This document shows, piece after piece, positions 1 through 4,570 of a DNA stretch of 8,193 nt (within the stretch, counting starts at the first letter, position 1; each line of letters begins with the position of its first letter). The translations under genes were made by a program, and so were the position numbers. The stretch comes from Propionibacteriaceae bacterium (GTDB lineage: Bacteria; Actinomycetota; Actinomycetes; Propionibacteriales; Propionibacteriaceae). The notes beneath the pieces were generated by a model. That model searched no databases. It saw only the letters and a list, made by a program, of their open reading frames with translations, and was not told the DNA's origin. The stretch covers positions 1-8,193 of the forward strand of contig WRGV01000064.1 of the NCBI GenBank assembly GCA_009787035.1. The letters are read 5' to 3'.

Positions 1-170
1 CGCCCATCTGGGTGTCCCGCCTGGCCGTCCAGGGCCGTCCGCTGGCGCATTTCCCCTTCCAGCGGCACTGCACGCTGGCCTCCGTCACGACATTCAGTGT
101 GGACGAGCAGGGCAGCATCCGGTTCGCGGGCTACGCCGAGCCCGCCCGGGAGCTGCTGCCGCACCGTTGA
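1..170 (+). CDS. C-terminal end of an unidentified protein (possibly histidine phosphatase family)
   Basis: An open frame enters from the left edge (first full codon at position 3) and ends at TGA 168-170, giving the last 55 residues. Codon use is typical of the neighbouring genes, with strong G/C at third positions. The segment GRPLAHFPFQRHCTLASVTT followed by a short acidic turn loosely resembles the end of histidine phosphatase (phosphoglycerate mutase-like) proteins, where a strand with a small-residue run precedes the last beta strand. No catalytic residue of that family lies in this piece, so the assignment is weak. It ends about 150 bases before rpsF with no U-tailed terminator between, so read-through into the ribosomal operon is possible. 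A complete upstream sequence would settle its identity. Confidence 0.6.
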   Translation, partial: PIWVSRLAVQGRPLAHFPFQRHCTLASVTTFSVDEQGSIRFAGYAEPARELLPHR

Positions 171-215
171 GATTTCGCCTGGATTCCGGCCTCCGGTAGA
201 GTCGATCCGTTGACT

Positions 216-307
216 GTGCGCCGCTTGGCGCCGGTCGCACGCATGGGGAAGCAATTTCCCAACCCTCCTGCCATGGGATCGTCCCATGGCCGCTAGACCG
301 AAGGAGG
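216..307 (+). promoter_or_regulatory. Structured rpsF leader, candidate S6:S18-binding autoregulatory element
   Basis: The mRNA ahead of rpsF contains a perfect 8-bp hairpin, CCATGGGA (271-278), loop TCG, TCCCATGG (282-289). It is followed at once by CCG (290-292), with a second CCG at 298-300. CCTCCT at 264-269 is the exact complement of AGGAGG at 302-307, which is the rpsF Shine-Dalgarno sequence. The hairpin therefore sits on a second helix that would hide the ribosome binding site. A terminal hairpin, an unpaired CCG on its 3' side and a lower helix near the start codon is the layout known for the S6:S18-binding rpsF leader, where the protein pair represses its own translation. Upstream, GTGCGCCG (216-223) can pair with CGG and CGCAC (232-240), forming another stem. 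TAGAGT at 197-202 is a possible -10 box but has no good -35 partner. The structure is seen; the regulatory role is inferred from the known family. Confidence 0.6.
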
Positions 308-318
308 TGGGTTCGCGC

Positions 319-609
319 ATGCGTAAGTACGAGATCATGGCCATCATCGATCCCGATGTCAACGAGCGTCAGGTGTCCCCGCTGGTGGACAAGCACCTGC
401 AGGTGATCACCGAAGGCAAGGGCACGATCGACGCGATCGATATCTGGGGCCGGCGCCATCTGGCCTATCCGATCAACAAGAAGCACGAGGGCATCTACGT
501 TCTGCTGAACGTGACCGCCACCCCAGCCGTCGTGCAGGAATTCGACCGTCTGATGACGATCGACGAGCAGGTCATGCGCACCAAGGTGATGCGCATGGAC
601 GCCAAGTAG
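319..609 (+). CDS. rpsF: 30S ribosomal protein S6
   Basis: S6 binds the central domain of 16S rRNA as a heterodimer with S18, encoded two genes downstream. The 96-residue product starts [14 protein letters not shown], the typical first beta strand, and carries the [20 protein letters not shown] segment (about 41-62), the most conserved part of the family. It ends with the usual VMRTKVMR strand. ATG 319 is preferred over the in-frame ATG at 286 because AAGGAGG (301-307) lies 11 bases ahead of it and family members begin at MRKYE. The upstream ATG would add 11 residues and lies within the leader hairpin. It opens an operon with ssb (25-base gap), rpsR and rplI, the standard bacterial order. Translation is probably under feedback by S6:S18 through the leader. 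Confidence 0.97.
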   Translation: MRKYEIMAIIDPDVNERQVSPLVDKHLQVITEGKGTIDAIDIWGRRHLAYPINKKHEGIYVLLNVTATPAVVQEFDRLMTIDEQVMRTKVMRMDAK

Positions 610-634
610 CCTTCGACAAGGCAGGGGAAAACAG

Positions 635-1150
635 ATGGCTGGGGAACCTCCTATCACACTGGTCGGCAACCTGACGGCCGATCCGGAGCTGCGGTTCACG
701 CCGTCGGGCGCAGCCGTGGTGAACTTCACCGTCGCATCCACGCCGCGCACCTACGACCGCCAGACTGGCGAGTGGAAGGACGGCGACGCGATCTTCCTCA
801 ACTGCTCCTGCTGGCGCGGCATGGCCGAGAACGTGGCCGAGTCGCTGAGCAAGGGCATGCGGGTGGTCGTGTCCGGACGTCTGCGCTCGCGCAGCTATGA
901 GACGCGCGAGGGTGACAAGCGCACGGTGTTCGAGGTTGAGGTGGACGAAATCGGCCCCTCGCTTCGGTACGCAACCGCCAAGGTCACGCGCGCCTCGTCC
1001 TCGTCCGGCGGCGGATCGTCGTGGCAGCCCTCGTCGTCCAGCAACAATGCCGGCGGCAACCAGGGCGGCTGGGGCGGCAACTCGTCCGACAACTACCAGG
1101 CGGCCAACGATCCGTGGCCGGCCGCCCAGAGCGACGAACCGCCGTTCTGA
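635..1150 (+). CDS. ssb: Single-stranded DNA-binding protein
   Basis: SSB coats single-stranded DNA during replication, recombination and repair and recruits partner enzymes through its C-terminal tip. Of the 171 residues, about 5-115 form the OB fold, with [19 protein letters not shown] at the start, [20 protein letters not shown] in the middle and [20 protein letters not shown] further on, all typical of the family. Residues 120-160 are a low-complexity linker rich in Ser, Gly, Asn and Trp, a style common in Actinomycetota. The last residues, SDEPPF, are a conservative version of the acidic DDEIPF/DDDPPF tip that binds partner proteins. A purine-rich stretch (621-628, AGGGGAAA) precedes ATG 635. 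Its place between rpsF and rpsR is the usual one, coupling SSB supply to ribosomal protein expression. Confidence 0.97.
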   Translation: MAGEPPITLVGNLTADPELRFTPSGAAVVNFTVASTPRTYDRQTGEWKDGDAIFLNCSCWRGMAENVAESLSKGMRVVVSGRLRSRSYETREGDKRTVFEVEVDEIGPSLRYATAKVTRASSSSGGGSSWQPSSSSNNAGGNQGGWGGNSSDNYQAANDPWPAAQSDEPPF

Positions 1151-1219
1151 TCACAAGCACACACACCAATCAGGCACATTCCGGCGCGAGCCGGGCTCGG
1201 AAAGACAAGGAGCACCACA

Positions 1220-1468
1220 ATGGCCGGTCCAGGGCGTAGGCCTCTGAACAACAGGAACAACAAGAAGATCGTGCCCGTGAAGACGGTCCACATCGACCAC
1301 GTCGATTACAAGGACGTCACCACGCTGCGCAAGTTCATCTCGGAGCGCGGCAAGATTCGCGCCCGCCGAGTGACGGGGCTGTCCGTGCAGGATCAGCGCA
1401 AGGTTGCGATGGCCGTCAAGAACGCGCGCGAGCTGGCGCTGCTGCCGTACGCGTCCACGGCTCGCTGA
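1220..1468 (+). CDS. rpsR: 30S ribosomal protein S18 (cysteine-free type)
   Basis: S18 is the 16S rRNA-binding partner of S6. The 82-residue protein has the signature [20 protein letters not shown] followed by [20 protein letters not shown] and the ending ALLPYAST. It contains no cysteine at all: the N-terminal CxxC-type zinc site of zinc-binding S18 versions is absent, so this is a zinc-independent form. GGAG at 1209-1212 lies at a normal distance from ATG 1220. The gap after ssb is 69 bases and contains a small CCGGC-GCGA-GCCGG hairpin (1181-1194) with a GNRA-type loop. The gap to rplI is only 18 bases, so the two are surely cotranscribed. Confidence 0.97.
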   Translation: MAGPGRRPLNNRNNKKIVPVKTVHIDHVDYKDVTTLRKFISERGKIRARRVTGLSVQDQRKVAMAVKNARELALLPYASTAR

Positions 1469-1486
1469 CAAGGAAGGCTGACCGAT

Positions 1487-1933
1487 ATGAAGCTCATTCT
1501 CACGGCCAGTGTGGCCAAGCTCGGCATCCCGGGCGACGTCGTCGAGGTCAAGGACGGCTACGGCCGTAACTTCCTGCTGCCGCAGCACAAGGCCGTTCTG
1601 TTCTCGGCCGGCTCGGCCAAGCAGATCGACGGCATCAAGCGGGCGCGCGATGCGCGCGAGATCCGCGACGGCGAGCACGCCGCGGCGGTGCGCGACCAGA
1701 TCGAGGGTCTGAAGATCCAGGTGGCGGCCCGCGCGGCCGAGTCCGGACAGCTCTTCGGCTCCGTGCCGACGGCGCAGCTCGCCCTGGCGATCAAGAAGGC
1801 CGGCGGCCCCGCCGTCGACAAGCGCGCCATCAGCGTGGCCAAGGCGATCAAGCAGGTCGGGCGTCACACCATCGGTGTGAAGCTGACGGATGCAGTGACC
1901 GCCCACGTCACCGTCGAGGTCGTCGCCGCCTAG
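1487..1933 (+). CDS. rplI: 50S ribosomal protein L9
   Basis: L9 is a two-domain protein that binds 23S rRNA near its 5' end and reaches across the ribosome surface, helping to keep the reading frame. The 148-residue product has the complete N-terminal domain (about 1-48), including GDVVEVKDGYGRNFLLPQHK, the RNA-binding signature. A long charged connecting helix follows (about 48-75), then the C-terminal domain, with GQLFGSVPTAQLALAIKKA (about 88-106) and the final IGVKLTDAVTAHVTVEVVAA. Length and both domains are normal. ATG 1487 follows AAGGAAGG (1469-1477). It is the last gene of the ribosomal group; a strong stem-loop follows about 18 bases after its stop. Confidence 0.97.
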   Translation: MKLILTASVAKLGIPGDVVEVKDGYGRNFLLPQHKAVLFSAGSAKQIDGIKRARDAREIRDGEHAAAVRDQIEGLKIQVAARAAESGQLFGSVPTAQLALAIKKAGGPAVDKRAISVAKAIKQVGRHTIGVKLTDAVTAHVTVEVVAA

Positions 1934-1950
1934 TCGCCACGACGCTGGGT

Positions 1951-2000
1951 GCGTTGCAGTCAACCTTGTGTGCCTGAAGCACACGGCGGTTGCCTGACGC
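1951..2000 (+). terminator. Long stem-loop after rplI, possible operon terminator
   Basis: Nested pairing GCGT/ACGC, CAG/CTG, CAACC (1961-1965)/GGTTG (1988-1992) and GTGTGC (1968-1973)/GCACAC (1979-1984), with loop CTGAA, forms one long interrupted stem just after the rplI stop. There is no T-run behind it, so it is either a U-less or Rho-assisted end of the operon, or an mRNA-stabilising hairpin. The pairing is seen; termination is inferred. Confidence 0.4.
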
Positions 2001-2066
2001 CTTCCCAGCCCCGCGGCTCATCTCGTATTGCTGGGGTGCTCTGGGTATCCAGGGCGCTCCGGCTAC

Positions 2067-2221
2067 GGGGAATGCTCGTCGCAGCACCGTTGCGGACGGC
2101 GGATGACCTTCGGTCATCGTATCCGCCGTCCTCCACTCGGCGACCTCCGCATATCGGCGCTCCGGCACAGCCGGACCGCAGCGAAAAGCTCCGGCCGACG
2201 TGCTGCTCGTGAGCATTCCCC
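2067..2221. other. 155-base element closed by an 18-bp interrupted stem, candidate structured RNA
   Basis: GGGGAATGCTC (2067-2077) and GCAGCAC (2081-2087) are exact reverse complements of GAGCATTCCCC (2211-2221) and GTGCTGC (2200-2206), separated by a 3 by 4 internal loop. Inside lie further perfect stems: GACGGCGGAT (2095-2104)/ATCCGCCGTC (2121-2130) with GACC-TTC-GGTC in its loop; TCCGGC-ACA-GCCGGA (2161-2175); a possible TGCGG (2091-2095)/CCGCA (2176-2180) helix; and AGC-GAAAA-GCT (2180-2190). A closed multi-branched fold of this size suggests a structured RNA or an mRNA leader domain of aat. Alternatively it is a small inverted-repeat (MITE-like) element, but I see no flanking target-site duplication (CTAC on the left, TGCG on the right). 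Strand is undecided. Confidence 0.45.
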
Positions 2222-2260
2222 TGCGCCTGCGCTCGTGTCTGTGCGCTTGCGGATGGCGGC

Positions 2261-2342
2261 CGCGGGACAAACAGGCTTCGCAACGTCGAAAAACGCCCAA
2301 GAACGGGCGATTTTTGCCCGATAGAAGCCGGTTTGTCCCGTG
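2261..2342 (+). repeat. Nested palindrome enclosing the terminator
   Basis: GGGACAAAC (2264-2272) and GGCTTC (2274-2279) are matched in inverted order by GAAGCC (2324-2329) and GTTTGTCCC (2331-2339), with one mismatch (A2273/G2330). The stem extends outward by C-G, a G-T wobble and C-G to 2261/2342. The centre of this palindrome is the intrinsic terminator at 2289-2315. The two nested stems can exist together, giving an 82-base rod, so this is not an ordinary terminator/antiterminator pair. Confidence 0.6.
2289..2315 (+). terminator. Intrinsic terminator upstream of aat
   Basis: CGCCC (2294-2298), loop AAGAAC, GGGCG (2305-2309) forms a GC stem followed by A and TTTTT (2311-2315). On the other side lies AAAAA (2289-2293), so it can also serve the minus strand. 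It is the only hairpin with a real T-run in the rplI-aat spacer. It would end transcripts from the ribosomal operon or from the structured element at 2067-2221. No minus-strand gene faces it. Confidence 0.65.
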
Positions 2343-2366
2343 AATCGCGGGTGTCCCCGGGGGAAG

Positions 2367-2403
2367 CTGTCGCGTCCGACGTTCTGTCGGAGCCTCGTGA
2401 CAG
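2367..2403 (+). promoter_or_regulatory. Leader hairpin reaching into the aat ribosome binding site
   Basis: CTGTC-G-CG (2367-2374) pairs with CG-T-GACAG (2397-2403), and inside it TCCGAC (2375-2380) pairs with GTCGGA (2386-2391) around loop GTTCT. The 3' arm ends in the first bases of AGGA (2402-2405), the only Shine-Dalgarno-like sequence before ATG 2413. The fold would therefore limit ribosome access. The pairing is seen; control of aat translation is inferred. Confidence 0.4.
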
Positions 2404-2412
2404 GATGATGGC

Positions 2413-3111
2413 ATGCTGTCGATGCTGTTCGGGTCGCCCGATTCGTGGCCCGACCAGGATCTCGTGGGGCGCTCGCCGTGGTTCGACGCCGGGCTGGCGC
2501 TGGAGGCGTATCGCTGCGGCGTCTTCCCGATGCCGATCGACGTGCTGGGCGACGACATGGGGTGGTGGTCGCCGATGCGGCGCGGCGTCATCGAACTGTC
2601 CGCGCTGCGCGTCTCGCACAGCCTGGCCCAGTCGGCCAAGCGGTACGTGACGACGGTGGACGCCGCGTTTGACCTTGTGTTGGCCGGGTGTTCGGATCCG
2701 GCGCGTCCGGATGGTTGGATCGACGCGCGCATCGCCGCGGTGTACACCAGGCTGTTCGAGGCCGGGTTCGTGCACAGCATCGAGACGTGGGACGCCGACG
2801 GCCGCCTGGTCGGGGGCCTGTATGGCGTGAGCCTGGGCGGCCTGTTCGCCGGGGAGTCGATGTTCCACGACCCCCGTCTGGGACGGGATGCGTCCAAGGT
2901 CGCGCTGCTGCGGCTGGCTGACGTGCTGCGCGCGCGTCCGTCCGGACATGCCTTGCTGGACGTGCAATGGGTGACGCCGCACCTGGCCAGCCTGGGTGCG
3001 ACCGAGATCAGCCGGGGCGCGTATTTGTCCCGGCTGTCCGACACCCTCGACGAGCCCGACACCGTTTGGCCCCTGGCGACCCAATCGCGTCGCCGATGGA
3101 CCCGGTCGTGA
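2413..3111 (+). CDS. aat: Leucyl/phenylalanyl-tRNA-protein transferase
   Basis: This cytoplasmic enzyme moves Leu or Phe from its aminoacyl-tRNA onto proteins that begin with Arg or Lys, creating N-degrons for ClpS/ClpAP-type proteolysis. The 232-residue length is close to the E. coli enzyme. Family motifs appear in order: GVFPMP (36-41), WWSP (51-54), VSHSLAQS (67-74), the aspartate-led AAFDLVLAGC (84-93), HSIETW (121-126), GGLYGVSLGGLFAGESMF (134-151), ASKVALLRLAD (160-170), LLDVQ (181-185), HLASLGA (190-196). Glu148 and the Asp183-x-Gln185 pair correspond to residues known to matter for catalysis in the E. coli protein. ATG 2413 is used; ATGs at 2405 and 2408 are out of frame. The gene stands alone on + between a structured spacer and a broken ATPase gene. 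The last 15 residues, rich in Arg and Trp, are not family-conserved. Confidence 0.93.
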   Translation: MLSMLFGSPDSWPDQDLVGRSPWFDAGLALEAYRCGVFPMPIDVLGDDMGWWSPMRRGVIELSALRVSHSLAQSAKRYVTTVDAAFDLVLAGCSDPARPDGWIDARIAAVYTRLFEAGFVHSIETWDADGRLVGGLYGVSLGGLFAGESMFHDPRLGRDASKVALLRLADVLRARPSGHALLDVQWVTPHLASLGATEISRGAYLSRLSDTLDEPDTVWPLATQSRRRWTRS

Positions 3112-3130
3112 CAGACTGTCGGCTAAATCT

Positions 3131-3158
3131 GTGACATCTTGTCGAGTGACGCTAGGGC
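3131..3158 (+). promoter_or_regulatory. Candidate promoter giving a leaderless transcript
   Basis: GTGACA (3131-3136; five of six bases of TTGACA) and TAGGGC (3153-3158) are separated by 16 bases. Transcription would begin about seven bases on, at or next to ATG 3166, which has no Shine-Dalgarno sequence. Leaderless mRNAs of this type are common in Actinomycetota. Confidence 0.4.
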
Positions 3159-3165
3159 GACTGTC

Positions 3166-3588
3166 ATGGAGTACCGTCCGCGCGTAGCAGATGATGAGCT
3201 GGCCGAACGGCCGCGGCGCGCCGGTGCGGTGCTGATCGAGGGCGCCAAGTGGTGCGGCAAGACGCAAACCGCCTTGCGGGCGGCCAAGAGTGTGCTGCCC
3301 GTCGTCTCGGTGAGCACGCTGGAGCGCCTGATGATCGTCGAGGATCAGCCCGCCTGGTCCACGGCGCGGCGGGACTCCGCGACGCTGCGGCAGTCGCCCA
3401 AACGACATCTGGTTTGTCCCTCGCTGGCTGCGGCGGCGATGGGCGCCACGGTGGATGGGCTTGTCCGCGAGCCCAAGACACTGGGGGCACTGTTCGAGTC
3501 ACAGGTGGTGCGCGATCTGCGGGTATACGCCGTCGTGCAGTATCCGGACGGCGTGGCCGTCGTCCCACTTGACGCGTTGCGCTTGTGA
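3166..3588 (+). pseudogene. DUF4143-type ATP-binding protein with internal deletions
   Basis: The frame is intact, 140 codons, but intact members of this ATPase family have about 400 residues. Residues 1-43 are the normal N-terminus: YRPRVADDEL, then GAVLIEGAKWCGKT (20-33), the Walker A loop. At about residue 50 the protein jumps to TLERLMIVEDQPAW and SPKRHLVCPSLAAAAMGAT (77-95), which belong to the C-terminal DUF4143 domain, followed by FESQVVRDLRVYA (110-122). It then jumps again to DGVAVVPLDAL (128-138), which looks like the extreme C-terminus. The region with Walker B, the arginine finger and the nuclease-like fold is missing. Both deletions keep the frame. It is probably a non-functional relic, although a small remaining product cannot be excluded. 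A longer TTG start at 3139 is possible but family members start near residue 1 as given here. Function of the intact family is poorly known. Confidence 0.7.
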
Positions 3589-3597
3589 CGCGAGAGA

Positions 3598-3627
3598 TGG
3601 ACGCGGACGGCCTCGTCCGGGTAGGAT
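3598..3627 (+). promoter_or_regulatory. Promoter of the tRNA-Ala gene
   Basis: TGGACG (3598-3603; four of six bases of TTGACA) and TAGGAT (3622-3627, a good TANNNT -10 box) have an 18-base spacer. Transcription would start near 3634, a few bases before the mature tRNA. The spacer holds a hairpin, GGACG-GCCT-CGTCC (3605-3618). Confidence 0.5.
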
Positions 3628-3639
3628 TGTCGCCGACTT

Positions 3640-3712
3640 GGGGCACTAACTCAGTTGGTAGAGTGCGACCTTTGCAAGGTCGAAGTCAGGGGTTCGAGTC
3701 CCCTGTGCTCCA
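3640..3712 (+). tRNA. tRNA-Ala (anticodon UGC)
   Basis: A complete cloverleaf of 73 bases. Acceptor GGGGCAC (3640-3646) pairs with GTGCTCC (3705-3711). The D arm is ACTC-AGTTGGTA-GAGT. The anticodon arm is CGACC-TTTGCAA-GGTCG with anticodon TGC. The T arm is AGGGG-TTCGAGT-CCCCT. The discriminator base is A3712. The third acceptor pair is G3-U70, the identity element recognised by alanyl-tRNA synthetase, which confirms the assignment. CCA is not encoded (CTC follows). The D stem begins with A rather than the usual G, a small deviation compensated by T on the other strand. Confidence 0.97.
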
Positions 3713-3742
3713 CTCGTAGGATCACAGAAGATTGAGCCAGCG

Positions 3743-4387
3743 ATGGATGTTTTCGAGACGTTCCGGGCTGCGGCCAATCCGGAGAAGGCCGCCGAGATGG
3801 CCGCGTACATGCGCGGGCAGTTCGCCTTTCTGGGCATACCCACACCCGTCCGGAAGAAGCTGAGCCGGGAGTTTCTGAAGAGCCAGCCCAAGGACGCCGT
3901 CGATTGGGCGTTCGTCTCGACGTGTTGGGAACAGCCCGAGCGGGAGTTCCAGTATCTGGCTGAAGATTATCTGGCGAGGGTCAAGACGTCCTTGTCACCG
4001 GCCGATGTCCCGCGTCTTCGGGAACTGGTGGTGACCAAGTCGTGGTGGGACACGGTTGACTGCCTCGATGTGATCGTCGGAGATATCGCACTCAGACACC
4101 CCGAGGTGAACCAGACGCTGCTGGGATGGAGCGTGGATGACAACTTCTGGCTGCGCCGCCTGGCCATCGACCATCAACTGATCCGGCATGACTTGACAGA
4201 CACCGGCTTGCTGGAACAGATCATCGCGAACAACATGGGGCAGACCGAGTTTTTCATCAACAAGGCCATCGGCTGGGCGTTGCGCGACTATTCCAAGACG
4301 AACCCTGACTGGGTGCGCGACTTCATCGCGCGGCATCGAGACCAGATGGCACCGCTCAGCATCAGGGAAGCCAGCAAGTATCTCTGA
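3743..4387 (+). CDS. DNA alkylation repair protein, AlkD-like HEAT-repeat glycosylase
   Basis: AlkD-type DNA glycosylases remove N3- and N7-alkylated purines using a curved stack of HEAT-like helix pairs that does not flip out the damaged base. The 214-residue product has the family start (AAYMRGQFAFLGIPTPVRK, 20-38), the central VTKSWWDTVDCLD (97-109) and FFINKAIGWALRDYSKTNPD (170-189). Trp102, Asp106 and Trp178 occupy the places of the catalytic aromatic and acidic residues described for Bacillus cereus AlkD; this mapping is from motif position, not from an alignment. The protein ends SKYL. No Shine-Dalgarno sequence precedes ATG 3743, which lies 30 bases after tRNA-Ala. TAGGAT at 3717-3722 could be a separate -10 box; otherwise the mRNA would come from processing of the tRNA transcript. 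Confidence 0.88.
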   Translation: MDVFETFRAAANPEKAAEMAAYMRGQFAFLGIPTPVRKKLSREFLKSQPKDAVDWAFVSTCWEQPEREFQYLAEDYLARVKTSLSPADVPRLRELVVTKSWWDTVDCLDVIVGDIALRHPEVNQTLLGWSVDDNFWLRRLAIDHQLIRHDLTDTGLLEQIIANNMGQTEFFINKAIGWALRDYSKTNPDWVRDFIARHRDQMAPLSIREASKYL

Positions 4388-4472
4388 GCCTTGACGAGTT
4401 GCCTGCTTGAGCGCGGTCGCCTGGAACGCACCGCCCGTCGTTGAACCGATGGCGCTGGCCCGGCGGCGCAAC

Positions 4473-4495
4473 CATCCGGTGAAATCCACCGGATG
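4473..4495. terminator. Stem-loop between convergent genes
   Basis: CATCCGGTG (4473-4481), loop AAATC, CACCGGATG (4487-4495) is a perfect 9-bp stem between the ends of the AlkD-like gene (+) and the exporter gene (-). It has no T-run on either side. By position it could end both transcripts, as U-less hairpins between convergent genes often do. The rest of 4388-4510 shows nothing recognisable. Confidence 0.45.
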
Positions 4496-4510
4496 CGGTG
4501 GCGTGATGGT

Positions 4511-4570
4511 GTGGCACTCGCGTATCGACCCCGCGTGATCGACGATCAGCTCCGGCGCGCTCTGCGGCGC
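4511..4570 (+). pseudogene. Fossil N-terminus of a second DUF4143-type ATPase
   Basis: In this frame the DNA reads AYRPRVIDDQLRRALRR from 4520, matching the N-terminus of the broken ATPase gene at 3166 (EYRPRVADDELAERPRR): YRPRV, DD, L and the final RR agree in order. The start may have been GTG 4511. The expected continuation (GAVxIEGxKWCGKT) is missing and the frame runs on as antisense of the exporter gene. The match covers only about 17 residues, so chance is not fully excluded. It overlaps the 3' end of the minus-strand exporter gene (stop at 4546-4548), so the exporter's basic tail is encoded opposite this fossil. Confidence 0.4.

Larger units (their letters stand above)
1934..2412. other. 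479-base gene-free spacer made almost entirely of inverted repeats
   Basis: No frame here looks like a protein: the possible translations are Arg/Ser/Pro-rich shadows and the third-position pattern of the flanking genes stops at 1933 and resumes at 2413. Instead there are at least six consecutive inverted repeats: 1951-2000, 2004-2035 (CCCAGC/GCTGGG, with CCGCGG inside), 2041-2052 (CTGG/CCAG), 2067-2221, 2261-2342 and 2367-2403. The main ones are listed separately. No clear sigma-70-type promoter was found on + between rplI and 2067, so any RNA made here could come from read-through of the ribosomal operon. I could not match it to RNase P RNA, tmRNA, SRP RNA, a T-box or a riboswitch that I know. 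Confidence 0.7.

Noticed and set aside
2110..2160. Minus-strand GTCGCCGAGTGG stretch resembling a tRNA D arm
   Set aside because: No seven-base anticodon loop, T arm with TTCGA, or matching acceptor stem can be built around it.
1934..2412. RNase P RNA, tmRNA, SRP RNA or T-box in the structured spacer
   Set aside because: The conserved core sequences of these RNAs are absent on both strands by eye.
1908..3408. Long minus-strand open frames across the rplI-aat spacer and aat
   Set aside because: They are Arg/Pro/Ser-rich shadows in a high-GC region, cross a clear aat gene on the other strand and match no family.
2330..3420. GGTTTGTCCC occurs both in the palindrome (2330-2339) and in the shortened ATPase gene (3411-3420)
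   Set aside because: A ten-base match is not unusual among all possible pairs in an 8-kb window, and the second copy lies in coding sequence conserved for protein reasons (HLVCPS).
3640..3712. tRNA-Ala as an attachment site of an integrated element
   Set aside because: No second copy of the tRNA 3' end, no integrase and no sharp compositional break is present in the window.
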